From Saccharopolyspora ipomoeae (GTDB lineage Bacteria > Actinomycetota > Actinomycetes > Mycobacteriales > Pseudonocardiaceae): a stretch of 64,000 bases of DNA. A program made the translations under genes and the position numbers. Numbering within the stretch: the stretch's first letter is position 1; each line of letters opens with the position of its first letter. Positions 24,933 to 35,350 of this stretch are shown here, one piece after another. The notes under the pieces are model-generated. The model saw only the letters and a program-made list of their open reading frames with translations, made no database searches and was not told the origin of the DNA. The stretch spans positions 78,619-142,618 of the forward strand of contig NZ_JASAOF010000016.1 in assembly GCF_029952525.1 (NCBI RefSeq), written 5' to 3'.

Positions 24933-26171
24933 GTGGACGTGGCATTGTGGGTTGCCCTCGCGGCAATCGTAGTGATTCTGCTCGCCTTCCTGGTTTCCCT
25001 GCAGCGCCTCAAGTTCCAGATCCGGCTGCGCGATGAGGAAGCGCACCACTTGGTCACGCGGCGACTCCCGGCGCTGATGGACGCCGAGCGCGGCCTGCCC
25101 ATCGACGTGCCCGGGCCGCTGCGCCCCAACCTCGCCGACACCGCCTTCCAGCACGAGCTGCAGACCGTCATCGGCCAGTTCGCGGGCTTCGCCGACGAGA
25201 CCCGGCAGCGCGCCGACCGCGCCGCCAAGGCCACGCTGATCTCCACCATGCGCGGCGTGCAGAGCCTCGCCAACGAGCAGCAGCTGGCCATCACCGAGAT
25301 GCAGCACGAGCACGACGACCCGGGCGTGCTCGCCGGGCTGATGAAGATCGACCACGCCAACTCGCAGCTCGTGCGGCGCGCTCAGGCCACCGCCGTGCTG
25401 TGCGGAACGTGGCCCGGCCGGCAGCGCTCCGCCGCGCCGGTGCTCGACGTGGTGCGCGGGGCGACCTCCCGCATCCGCGACTACCTGCGGATCGAGGCGC
25501 ACGCCGAGAGCGAGCTCGCCGTGTCCAGCCGCGCCGTCGAACCCGTCGTGCTCGCGCTCGCCGAGCTGCTCGACAACGCGGCCCGCTACTCGCAGCCCGC
25601 CACCCAGGTCCAGGTGCACTTCCAGCCCGCGCACAACGGGCTGTCCATCGTCGTCGACGACGCCGGTGTCGGCATGAGCCCCGAATCCCGGGAACGCGCG
25701 AAAGCGCTGCTCACCGGCCGGGAAGTCGTCGACATCAACAAGCTCGGCGACCCGCCGCAGATCGGGTTCGCGCTCGCCGGGGTGCTCGCCGCGCGGTACG
25801 GGTTCAAGGTCTTCGTGGAAGCCGCCTCGCCCTACGGGGGCATGCGCGCGGTGCTGTTCCTGCCCAACGAGCTGCTCACCAAGACCGAAACACCCGCTCC
25901 CGCAACGGCGATGAACGAACCGGCCGCGAACGAACCGGTCGGGCAGCAGGAGACCAGCAGCGGACTGCCCAAGCGGCAGCGCCGCAGCAGCACGACCGTG
26001 CCGACCCGGTCCCGTGACCAGGGGAACCGACCTGACCAGGGGAATTGGGCCGAGCAGGGGAACTGGGGAAGGGGCAAGCCATCGGTGATGGGGGCGTGGC
26101 AACGCGGCAGCCTCACCGGTCGCGGGTCCGAGGACAAACCGGCCGACGAAGAGGGAACGACCGCATCATGA
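24933..26171 (+). CDS. cvnA: Conservon sensor ATPase (CvnA-like)
   Basis: A 412-residue protein: one N-terminal membrane helix (VALWVALAAIVVILLAFLV), a helical linker and a GHKL-type ATP-binding domain with an N-box (LAELLDNAARYSQPATQV) and G1 (VDDAGVGMSPES). A typical kinase H-box is not evident; KIDHANSQLVRRAQA is the equivalent region. It lacks the large extracellular sensor and HAMP of long CvnA proteins. The C-terminus is disordered, with a DQGN/EQGN triplicate (RDQGNRPDQGNWAEQGNW). In Streptomyces CvnA partners CvnB-D as a membrane-associated, GPCR-like system. The start GTG overlaps no gene; the stop overlaps cvnB by ATGA. Confidence 0.88.
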   Translation: MDVALWVALAAIVVILLAFLVSLQRLKFQIRLRDEEAHHLVTRRLPALMDAERGLPIDVPGPLRPNLADTAFQHELQTVIGQFAGFADETRQRADRAAKATLISTMRGVQSLANEQQLAITEMQHEHDDPGVLAGLMKIDHANSQLVRRAQATAVLCGTWPGRQRSAAPVLDVVRGATSRIRDYLRIEAHAESELAVSSRAVEPVVLALAELLDNAARYSQPATQVQVHFQPAHNGLSIVVDDAGVGMSPESRERAKALLTGREVVDINKLGDPPQIGFALAGVLAARYGFKVFVEAASPYGGMRAVLFLPNELLTKTETPAPATAMNEPAANEPVGQQETSSGLPKRQRRSSTTVPTRSRDQGNRPDQGNWAEQGNWGRGKPSVMGAWQRGSLTGRGSEDKPADEEGTTAS

Positions 26172-26569
26172 ACCGACAACACGACCTGGGGTGGATGCTC
26201 GACGAGGCGCTGCGGATCCCGGAGGCCAGGCACGCGATCCTGCTGTCCTCCGACGGGCTGCTCATGGCCCACTCCGCGGACATCACCTCCGACGAAGCCG
26301 AGCGGCACGCCGCGGCCATGTCCGGCCTGCAGTCGCTGGCCCGCGCCAACGCCGCGTTCTGCGGCTCGACCGAGAAGTCGTGGCAGCAGACCATCACCGA
26401 GTACGACCACGGCTTCGTCTTCCTCGTCGCCGCGGGCCCGCGCGCCTACGTCGCCGCCTCCGCAGGTCACGGCGTGGACGTGGAGAGCATGACCCACCGG
26501 TTGATGGAGCTCGTCCAGCGGCTCGGGAAGGAACTCAGCGCCGGTCAGCGCGTCGGTGAGTTCGCGTGA
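26168..26569 (+). CDS. cvnB: Roadblock/LC7 domain protein (CvnB)
   Basis: A 133-residue single-domain roadblock/LC7 protein (LDEALRIPEARHAILLSSDG, then LLMAHSADITSDEAER and a C-terminal long helix VESMTHRLMELVQRLGKELS). In bacteria such proteins pair with small GTPases of the MglA/CvnD type and modulate GTP hydrolysis. Here no CvnD follows, so its partner is missing from the cluster. The gene overlaps cvnA by ATGA and cvnC by GTGA, so stoichiometric expression is expected. Confidence 0.93.
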   Translation: MNRQHDLGWMLDEALRIPEARHAILLSSDGLLMAHSADITSDEAERHAAAMSGLQSLARANAAFCGSTEKSWQQTITEYDHGFVFLVAAGPRAYVAASAGHGVDVESMTHRLMELVQRLGKELSAGQRVGEFA

Positions 26570-26916
26570 AGCGCCGCGAGAGCGCGTTGGTCCGACCGCA
26601 CGTCGTCACCGGCGGCCGAGCCCGACCGTCGCGCAACACCTTCGAGATGGACACCCAGATCTTCGCGGTCCGCCAGGCCTCGCCCGGCACCGCCGGACCC
26701 GAGATGCGGCGCGTGCTGGGGCTGTGCCGGGAGCGGCCGATGTCGGTCGCCGAGCTGTCCGCGCACCTCGCGCTACCGCTCAGCGTGACGAAGGTGCTGC
26801 TCGGAGACCTGCTGGACGGCGGCCACATCGTGACGCGCAGCGCCCAGCGCGACCTCGAAGCACCGCGGCTGGAACTGCTGCAGGGCGTCCTCGACGGGCT
26901 CCGCGCCGGCCTGTAG
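26566..26916 (+). CDS. cvnC: DUF742 protein (CvnC)
   Basis: A 116-residue DUF742 protein with a winged-helix-like core: RRVLGLCRERPMSVAELSAH then LALPLSVTKVLLGDLLDGGH. In conservons CvnC sits between the roadblock protein and the GTPase and its function is unsettled; the fold suggests protein or DNA contact. The GTG start overlaps the cvnB stop (GTGA). After the TAG stop only 9 bp separate it from the P450, the place where cvnD would normally be. Confidence 0.92.
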   Translation: MKRRESALVRPHVVTGGRARPSRNTFEMDTQIFAVRQASPGTAGPEMRRVLGLCRERPMSVAELSAHLALPLSVTKVLLGDLLDGGHIVTRSAQRDLEAPRLELLQGVLDGLRAGL

Positions 26917-26925
26917 GGAGCACTC

Positions 26926-28206
26926 GTGACCGACGACCGAACCCGGCTGCACGCACCGGAATTCGCCGCCGACCCGCAGACCGCCTACCGGCGGCTGCGG
27001 GAGGCGGGGCCGACCGCACCGGTGGAGATCGCGCCGGACGTGCCCGCGACGCTGGTGCTCGGCTACGCCGAAGCCCTGCAGGTGCTGCGCGATCCGGCGA
27101 ACTTCCCGAAGGACCCGAGGTCCTGGCAGCGCACCGTGCCGCAGAGCTGCCCGGTGCTGCCGCTGATGACCTACCGGCCGAACTGCCTGTTCACCGACGG
27201 TGCCACGCACACCCGGTTGCGCGGCGCCGTGACCGACGCGCTCGCCCGCGTCGACACCCGGGAACTGCGCACCAACCTGGAGGAGACGGCCGACGCGCTC
27301 ATCGACCGGTTCGCCGCCGACGGCAGGGCCGACCTCGTCGAGCAGTACGCACGGGTGCTGCCGCTGCTGATGGTGACCCGCATCTGCGGGGCACCGCCGG
27401 TGATCTCGGAGAAGATCGTCTCCGGCGCGCTGGCGCTTTTCGACGGGGTGGACAGCGGGCGGGGGATCGGTGAGGCGGTCGCCGAGCTCGTCGCCGCGAA
27501 GCGGGGCAAACCCGGCCCCGACGTGGTGTCCTGGCTGCTCGCGCACCAGGCCGGGCTCTCCGACGAGGAGGCGGTGCACCAGGTGGCGCTGCTGTGCGGG
27601 GTGGGCAGCGAACCGCTGCAGAACCTGATCGCGAACACGCTGCGGCTGCTGCTGGTCGACGAGCGGTTCGCCGGTGATCTCTCCGGTGGGAGCCTGCCGG
27701 TGGGCGACGCGCTCGACGAGGTGCTGTGGACCGATCCGCCGATCGCCAACCACGGCGCCGTCTTCCCGCCCCGGGAGGTGCAGGTCGGCGGCAACCCGGT
27801 GCCCGCGGACCAGCCGCTGCTGATCAGCTTCGCGGGCGCGAACACCGATCCCGCGGTGGATTCCCCCGGGAGAGCGGGGAATCGGGCGCACGTCGCGTTC
27901 GGCGCGGGCAGGCACGCGTGCCCGACACCCGCGCAGCGCATCGCGCGGATGACGGGCACCGCGGCCGTCGAACGCGTCCTGGACCGGTTGCCGGACCTGG
28001 AACCTGCGGTGCCCGCCGACGGGCTGGAGTGGAAACCCGGCCCGTTCCACCGGTCCCTGACCTCGCTTCCGGTGACGTTCCCGCCACCGCCCCAGCAGAT
28101 CCGGCCGTGGCTCGGCTCGCCGACACCGGTCGTGCGACGGGAACCGGGCCCCTACCAACCCGCGGGGCGCTGGGGAGCGTTCGTCCGCTGGCTGCGCGGG
28201 GGCTGA
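26926..28206 (+). CDS. cvnE: CYP157-like cytochrome P450 without ExxR (CvnE)
   Basis: A 426-residue soluble P450-like protein. The heme ligand region is VAFGAGRHACPTPAQRIARM, with the Cys thiolate present and Pro instead of Gly after it. The K-helix ExxR motif is EVLW (in ALDEVLWTDPP), so Arg is replaced by Trp. The I-helix has GVGSEPLQN instead of (A/G)GxxT. The Streptomyces conservon family CYP157 is known for exactly this loss of ExxR, so this is family-typical and not decay. Heme binding is likely; mono-oxygenase activity is uncertain. It is in operon with cvnABC, and its stop is one base from the convergent gene's stop. Confidence 0.9.
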   Translation: MTDDRTRLHAPEFAADPQTAYRRLREAGPTAPVEIAPDVPATLVLGYAEALQVLRDPANFPKDPRSWQRTVPQSCPVLPLMTYRPNCLFTDGATHTRLRGAVTDALARVDTRELRTNLEETADALIDRFAADGRADLVEQYARVLPLLMVTRICGAPPVISEKIVSGALALFDGVDSGRGIGEAVAELVAAKRGKPGPDVVSWLLAHQAGLSDEEAVHQVALLCGVGSEPLQNLIANTLRLLLVDERFAGDLSGGSLPVGDALDEVLWTDPPIANHGAVFPPREVQVGGNPVPADQPLLISFAGANTDPAVDSPGRAGNRAHVAFGAGRHACPTPAQRIARMTGTAAVERVLDRLPDLEPAVPADGLEWKPGPFHRSLTSLPVTFPPPPQQIRPWLGSPTPVVRREPGPYQPAGRWGAFVRWLRGG

Positions 28207-28207
28207 C

Positions 28208-29155
28208 CTACAGCGAGCCGACCTTCGCCTGGTGCAGCTTCTTCACGACGTTGAGCGCGTCCGGGTACTGCCCGGAGCCGGATTCGTGCAGCACGTAGGC
28301 GGTTCCGCCGAGGTCGTCGATGCCCTCGGACATGCTCGGCGAGCGGAAGCAGTGCGTCGCCGGGATGTCGATGTCGGTGGCGCCCTTGGTGGTGACGTAG
28401 AGGTTGCTGCGCACGTCGCGGGACAGCGAGGTGCTGTAGACGAACTTGTCGCCGGTGACCATCAGGCCCTGGGTGCCCTTCGGGACCTCGTAGGACTTGC
28501 CGGTGGTGAGGTCTCCGTTCTCGGCGACGCTGTAGGCGTACATCTTCTCGCGGCCCTCGCGGCTGTACTTGCCCGCGTAGACGGTGTTCCCGTCGCCGGC
28601 CAGGAACGACGCGCCGTAGACCTCGCGGGCCTCGCCGGTCTGCTTGAGGTACGGGCTGCCCTCGGCCTTCAGCGCGTCGGCGATCCGGGAGAGCTCGTAC
28701 TTGCGGATCGTGTAGTGGCCCTCGGAGTTGTTGCGGCCGGTCACGAACGCCCAGCCGCGGGCGATCGCGATGCCGCTGGCGTGGGTCTCGGCGATCTCGA
28801 CGTCGCCGACGGTCTTGCCGGTGGCCGGGTCGACGCCGTAGATCTTGGCGTTCGAACCGTCCTTCCCGTACGCGGTGACCAGCAGCAGGCCGTGGCCCGC
28901 GCCGTCCCAGTCGTTCCAGGCGGCCAGGCCCTGCGGCGTGTGCTCGGGGATGCCCGGGATGTCCGGGCCCGCGCTGAACTTCTCGTCGTAGGTGTAGCCC
29001 GCCGAAGGCCCGCCGTAGAAGGAGGCGTCCTCGCCGCTGGAGTCGGAATCGCAGGTGATCGCCGCGCTCTCGGCGGCCGACCCCGTCACCGGAACCCCCA
29101 GCAGCAAGGCACCGCTCACCGCGGCCACGACGCTCTTCCGGACCAGCGCTCTCAT
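28208..29155 (-). CDS. Exported protein of unknown function (315 aa)
   Basis: Starts at ATG 29155 behind GGGAG, with a signal peptide (RALVRKSVVAAVSGALLLGV, then VTGSAAESA). The mature chain has repeated beta-type segments (HGLLLVTAYGKDGSN, GWAFVTGRNNSEGHYTI, GNTVYAGKYSREGREKMY, DKFVYSTSLSRDVRSNLYVT), suggesting a beta-propeller-like fold of secreted actinobacterial proteins. Two cysteines (ITCDSD, ATHCFRS) could bridge. No enzyme motif is recognised. The gene is monocistronic and convergent with the P450, with essentially no spacer. Confidence 0.82.
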   Translation of the reverse strand: MRALVRKSVVAAVSGALLLGVPVTGSAAESAAITCDSDSSGEDASFYGGPSAGYTYDEKFSAGPDIPGIPEHTPQGLAAWNDWDGAGHGLLLVTAYGKDGSNAKIYGVDPATGKTVGDVEIAETHASGIAIARGWAFVTGRNNSEGHYTIRKYELSRIADALKAEGSPYLKQTGEAREVYGASFLAGDGNTVYAGKYSREGREKMYAYSVAENGDLTTGKSYEVPKGTQGLMVTGDKFVYSTSLSRDVRSNLYVTTKGATDIDIPATHCFRSPSMSEGIDDLGGTAYVLHESGSGQYPDALNVVKKLHQAKVGSL

Positions 29156-29252
29156 CGTTTCTCCCTCAGTGGTGCTCAACGCGGACACGGTTGAGACGCA
29201 GCGGATCCGATTCGGTTCCCTCCGCTTCGAACACCACCGGGGAAAAATCGCG

Positions 29253-31274
29253 TCAGGGGAGCGGGTTCGCCCTGTCGTGGGCGATCTGCGCGCCCTGGCG
29301 TGCGGATTCGGCCCCGGTCGCGATGGGGGCCGTGAGCCACTGGCGGGGCATGCCGAAGGCCTCGACGAGGTCGACCGCGTGCGGGCGGAGTTCGCCGCAG
29401 AGCGTGTTGATCGCCTGGGTGATGGCCTTGGCGCGGCGCGGGCTGATGCGCTCGTGCTCCAGGAACCAGGCCTTGTCCTCCTCGACGATCGACAGCGCGT
29501 AGAGGTCGCAGAGCTTGTCGAGGAGTTCGGCGTTGCGCGGGTCCCGGCACCGGTCGACGGCGGCGACGAACGCGTCCAGCACCAGCCGGTCGATGTGCAC
29601 CCGCGCGGCGCGCAGCACGTGGTCCTGGGCGTTGTTGAACACGTCGAAGGCGTTGTCCTTGTTGGCCTTCCGCAGCCGGCGGCCGAGACCGTCGAGCACG
29701 TGCTCCTCGCGGTCCTGGAACGCCTTGAGCTGCCAGCCGCGGTCGAGGATGTCGTCCTTGTTCGAGGCGTCGATGATCCGCTGCACGATCGAGTGCGCGG
29801 CGGAGCGCTCGATGACCGCGCCGACGAACTGGTCGGCGACGAACTTCGCCAGGCCCAGCGTGCCGATCCCGTCGAACTGGTCCTTGTAGTTGGTCAGCAG
29901 GCCCTTGGCGACCAGCTGCAGCAGGACCGTGTTGTCGCCCTCGAACGTGGTGAACACGTCGGTGTCGGCCTTCAGCCCCGCCAGCTGGTTCTCGGTGAGG
30001 TAGCCCGCTCCGCCGCAGGCCTCGCGGCAGGTCTGGATGGTGTGCGTGGCGTGCCAGGTGGTGACCGCCTTGAGCCCGGCGGCGCGGGACTCCAGCTCGC
30101 GCTGGGCCCGCTCGTCACCGCCGCGCTGCACCTCGTCGAGGGCCTGCACCAGCTCCTCCTGGGCGAAGTGCAGGGCGAACGACTTCGCCAGCGCGGGGAG
30201 GAGTTTCCGCTGGTGCGCCAGGTAGTCGAGGACCACGACCTCCTCGTCGCCGCCCGGCCGGTCGAACTGGCGGCGCGCGTCGGCGTACCGCAGCGCGATC
30301 TCCAGGGCCAGCTTGGCCGCGGAGCCCGCGGTGCCCGCCACCGAGATCCGGCCGCGGATCAGCGTGCCGAGCATCGTGAAGAACCGCTTGCCCTCGCTGT
30401 CGATCGGGCTGCTGTAGGTGCCGTCCTCGGCGACGTCGCCGTAGCGGTTGAGCAGGTTCTCCCGCGGCACCCGCACCCGGTCGAAGTAGAGGCGGCCGTT
30501 GTCGACGCCGTTGAGCCCGGCCTTGCGCCCGCAGTCCTCGATCCGCACGCCCTCGCAGGGGTTCCCGGCCTCGTCCCGGATCGGGACCAGCAGCGCGTGC
30601 ACGCCGTGGCTCTTGGCCCCGGTGTTGCCATTGCCGCCGGTGATGAGCTGGGCGAACACCACCGCCATCCGGCCGTCGCGGGCGGCGTTGCCGATGTACT
30701 CCTTGCGCGCCGCCTCGTGCGGGGTGTGGACGGCGAACTCCTGGGTCGTCTCGTCGTAGGTGGCGGTGGTGCGCAGCCGCTGCACGTCGGAACCGTGACC
30801 GGTCTCGGTCATCGCGAAGCAGCCCGGCAGCTCGACGCTCATGATGTCGCGCAGGTAGCGCTCGTGGTGGCGCTCGGTGCCGAGCGCGACGACGGCGCCG
30901 CCGAACAGACCCCACTGCACGCCGGACTTGACCATCAGCGACAGGTTCCCGGCCAGCAGCTCCAGCGAGACGACCGATCCGCCCTGGTCACCGCCGCCGC
31001 CCTGGGCGACGGGGAACCCGAGCTCGGGGACGCCGGACTTGGCCAGCAGCCGCAGCTGCTCCAGCGTCCGCGCCCGGTGGCTCTCGGTGTCGAGGTCGTC
31101 GGCGTTGGCGAGGTCGTTCTCGCGCAGCGACGCGCGGACCTTCTCGCGCACCGACGCCCACCGCCCGTCCAGCAGGGCGCGCAGCTCAGCGGCGTCGAAA
31201 GCGGGCCCCGCCGCGGCGGAACCCACGTCAGCGGACCTCGTTTCAGCGGGCCTCGTGTCAGCAGGCTGGGTCAT
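29253..31274 (-). CDS. Acyl-CoA oxidase / acyl-CoA dehydrogenase family enzyme
   Basis: A 673-residue flavoenzyme with the layout of acyl-CoA oxidases: an N-terminal helical domain, a beta domain with CFAMTETGHGSDVQRLRTTA, a helical FAD domain with GRISVAGTAGSAAKLALEIA and RRQFDRPGGDEEVVVLDYLA, then CREACGGAGYL and the catalytic Glu in FTTFEGDNTVLLQL. The extra ~250 C-terminal residues separate oxidases from ordinary dehydrogenases. It oxidises acyl-CoA to trans-2-enoyl-CoA; bacterial members may use electron-transfer flavoprotein instead of O2. The first 25 residues are low complexity (AETRSADVGS). It is monocistronic. Confidence 0.92.
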   Translation of the reverse strand: MTQPADTRPAETRSADVGSAAAGPAFDAAELRALLDGRWASVREKVRASLRENDLANADDLDTESHRARTLEQLRLLAKSGVPELGFPVAQGGGGDQGGSVVSLELLAGNLSLMVKSGVQWGLFGGAVVALGTERHHERYLRDIMSVELPGCFAMTETGHGSDVQRLRTTATYDETTQEFAVHTPHEAARKEYIGNAARDGRMAVVFAQLITGGNGNTGAKSHGVHALLVPIRDEAGNPCEGVRIEDCGRKAGLNGVDNGRLYFDRVRVPRENLLNRYGDVAEDGTYSSPIDSEGKRFFTMLGTLIRGRISVAGTAGSAAKLALEIALRYADARRQFDRPGGDEEVVVLDYLAHQRKLLPALAKSFALHFAQEELVQALDEVQRGGDERAQRELESRAAGLKAVTTWHATHTIQTCREACGGAGYLTENQLAGLKADTDVFTTFEGDNTVLLQLVAKGLLTNYKDQFDGIGTLGLAKFVADQFVGAVIERSAAHSIVQRIIDASNKDDILDRGWQLKAFQDREEHVLDGLGRRLRKANKDNAFDVFNNAQDHVLRAARVHIDRLVLDAFVAAVDRCRDPRNAELLDKLCDLYALSIVEEDKAWFLEHERISPRRAKAITQAINTLCGELRPHAVDLVEAFGMPRQWLTAPIATGAESARQGAQIAHDRANPLP

Positions 31275-31459
31275 CTCGCGGCCTCCAGGTTCTCCGTCCG
31301 ACGCCGCCCACCGTAGTTACCGACGGGTAACCCCGCCATGCGACGAACCTCACCACGCACCGTAATACCGGACACCCCGCACCGGACCCGGCACACGCCC
31401 GAGGCCGAACACCGCAGTTCCCAGCCGCGTCGTTCGACCCGAGGACGTCCGGAACGCCG

Positions 31460-31496
31460 AGAACCCCGGTTCTCGTGCGACGAGAGCCGGGGTTCT
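31460..31496 (-). terminator. leuS terminator
   Basis: A 16-bp stem (31460-31475 with 31481-31496, one G.T pair, 5-nt loop) lies 24 bp beyond the leuS stop. It could also act on the opposite strand. Confidence 0.8.
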
Positions 31497-31519
31497 GGAC
31501 GTGCGGGGTGCCGGGTGGG

Positions 31520-34405
<2,886 letters not shown>

Positions 34406-34479
34406 GTCGTTTGCGTCCTTCCCTGCTCCGCCGGAACGCGCGCGTTCGTGCGCCCTAGTGTGCCGCCCCCGGAAAACGG

Positions 34480-34547
34480 AAAACCCCCCAGCCCTGCTCG
34501 GGCATGAGGGGTCGCCGCGCTGAACCGTCTCATCGGCTCAACGCGGC
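34480..34547 (-). promoter_or_regulatory. leuS: leuS attenuator (anti-/terminator hairpins)
   Basis: On the minus strand a 13-bp hairpin (34535-34547 with 34514-34526, loop 8 nt, two G.U pairs) overlaps the end of the leader peptide ORF. It is followed by a GC-rich terminator hairpin (34484-34512) and TTTT (34480-34483). The first hairpin's loop has ATGAG, complementary to CTCAT in the terminator's left arm, which may form part of an antiterminator. The order leader peptide, pause hairpin, terminator, structural gene is that of amino-acid attenuators. Confidence 0.75.
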
Positions 34548-34573
34548 CTCGCAAGAAGCAGCTGCGCGTTCAT
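34538..34573 (-). CDS. leuS leader peptide MNAQLLLARPR
   Basis: An 11-residue ORF with three consecutive Leu codons (CTG CTT CTT); CTT is rare in this genome. It ends within the first attenuator hairpin, so a ribosome stalled for lack of charged tRNA-Leu would mask that hairpin's 5' arm. TACTCT lies six bases upstream of the ATG and could be a -10 box, making the leader mRNA leaderless or nearly so. This would fit the absence of a good Shine-Dalgarno sequence. Confidence 0.75.
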   Translation of the reverse strand: MNAQLLLARPR

Positions 34574-34683
34574 GGGTCCAGAGTAGCGGACCAGGCAAAA
34601 CGGTTTCCGCTCGGCGTGTGGGACAGCGCACCCGGAGCCGGTGTCCGGCCGATCTCCGCCGGGCGGAGGTTTAGGCTGCGGGG

Positions 34684-35085
34684 GTGCTCGCTGTTCAGGT
34701 GATCCTTTGCGCGGTTCTGATCCTCGGCGGAGCGGCCCTGCTGCTGCTCGGGTTCCGGGGCCTTCGGGGTTCGCTGCCCCTCAACACCTACGTCGGCGTG
34801 CGGACACCCGCCGCGATGCGCAGCGAGGAGGCCTTCGAGCTCGCCAACCGGGCCGCCGGTCCGGCGCTGCTGGCCGGCGGCGGGATCGCCGTGCTGGCCG
34901 GGGCGTCGCTGCCCGCGCTGGCGAGCGGCTTCAGCGTCGGGATGGTCGCGGTGCTCGGCCTCGTCGGCGCCTTCGCCCTGATGACCGTCGGCGGGGTTGT
35001 GGGCAACCGGGCCGCGGAGACGGTCCCGGCACCCGCTCCGGCCGGTGGCTGTGGAGGCTGCGCGGGCGGCTGCTGCAGCGCCTGA
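34684..35085 (+). CDS. SdpI/YhfL family membrane protein with Cys-rich tail
   Basis: A 133-residue protein with three membrane segments (VILCAVLILGGAALLLLGF; LLAGGGIAVLAGASLPAL; VGMVAVLGLVGAFALMTVGG). The SdpI signature loop is LPLNTYVGVRTPAAMRSEEA followed by FELANRAAG. SdpI gives immunity to a toxin in Bacillus; actinobacterial homologues have no known role. The C-terminus ends in GGCGGCAGGCCSA, four Cys in 13 residues, which looks like a metal- or thiol-reactive tail and is not part of the standard family. Start GTG 34684. The gene diverges from leuS. Confidence 0.88.
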   Translation: MLAVQVILCAVLILGGAALLLLGFRGLRGSLPLNTYVGVRTPAAMRSEEAFELANRAAGPALLAGGGIAVLAGASLPALASGFSVGMVAVLGLVGAFALMTVGGVVGNRAAETVPAPAPAGGCGGCAGGCCSA

Positions 35086-35162
35086 CCAGCGCGAACGCAC
35101 TTCTCCCCAAGTTCTCCACAGGCAGTTCTCCACAGGCTGTGGAGAACTAGAGGCGCGTCAAC

Positions 35163-35334
35163 CATGCGGCGGAGCCGCATTCTCTTCCACCACCCAAGGC
35201 ACTGGCACCGCCGCGGGTTCTGAGCGCCTTCGTGGCGAGTACGCCGTGACGCCGCGTATTGGCATACATCAGGAGCGGCGCACGGAGTCCACGAAGGCGC
35301 TCAGGTTCCGCCACCCGCACCGCCAAGCAACGCA
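35163..35334 (+). repeat. Dispersed intergenic element type I, copy C (most complete)
   Basis: A 5' hairpin ATGCGGC-GGA-GCCGCAT is followed by CACTGGCACCGCCGCGGGTT, then a perfect 16-bp stem (35220-35235 with 35289-35304) enclosing the conserved core with GCCGCGTATTGGCATACATC and the 31-nt block shared with copy A. The 3' part is GTTCCGCCACCCGCACCGCC then AAGCAACGCA. The outer stem GCGG/CCGC flanks a symmetric GTT/GTT internal loop. It lies between convergent genes. Confidence 0.9.
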
Positions 35335-35350
35335 ACCACTGGAACCAGTC

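Noticed and set aside
34480..34575. Possible tRNA or T-box in the leuS leader
   Set aside because: No cloverleaf, T-arm or T-box antiterminator sequence. The hairpins fit a leader-peptide attenuator better.
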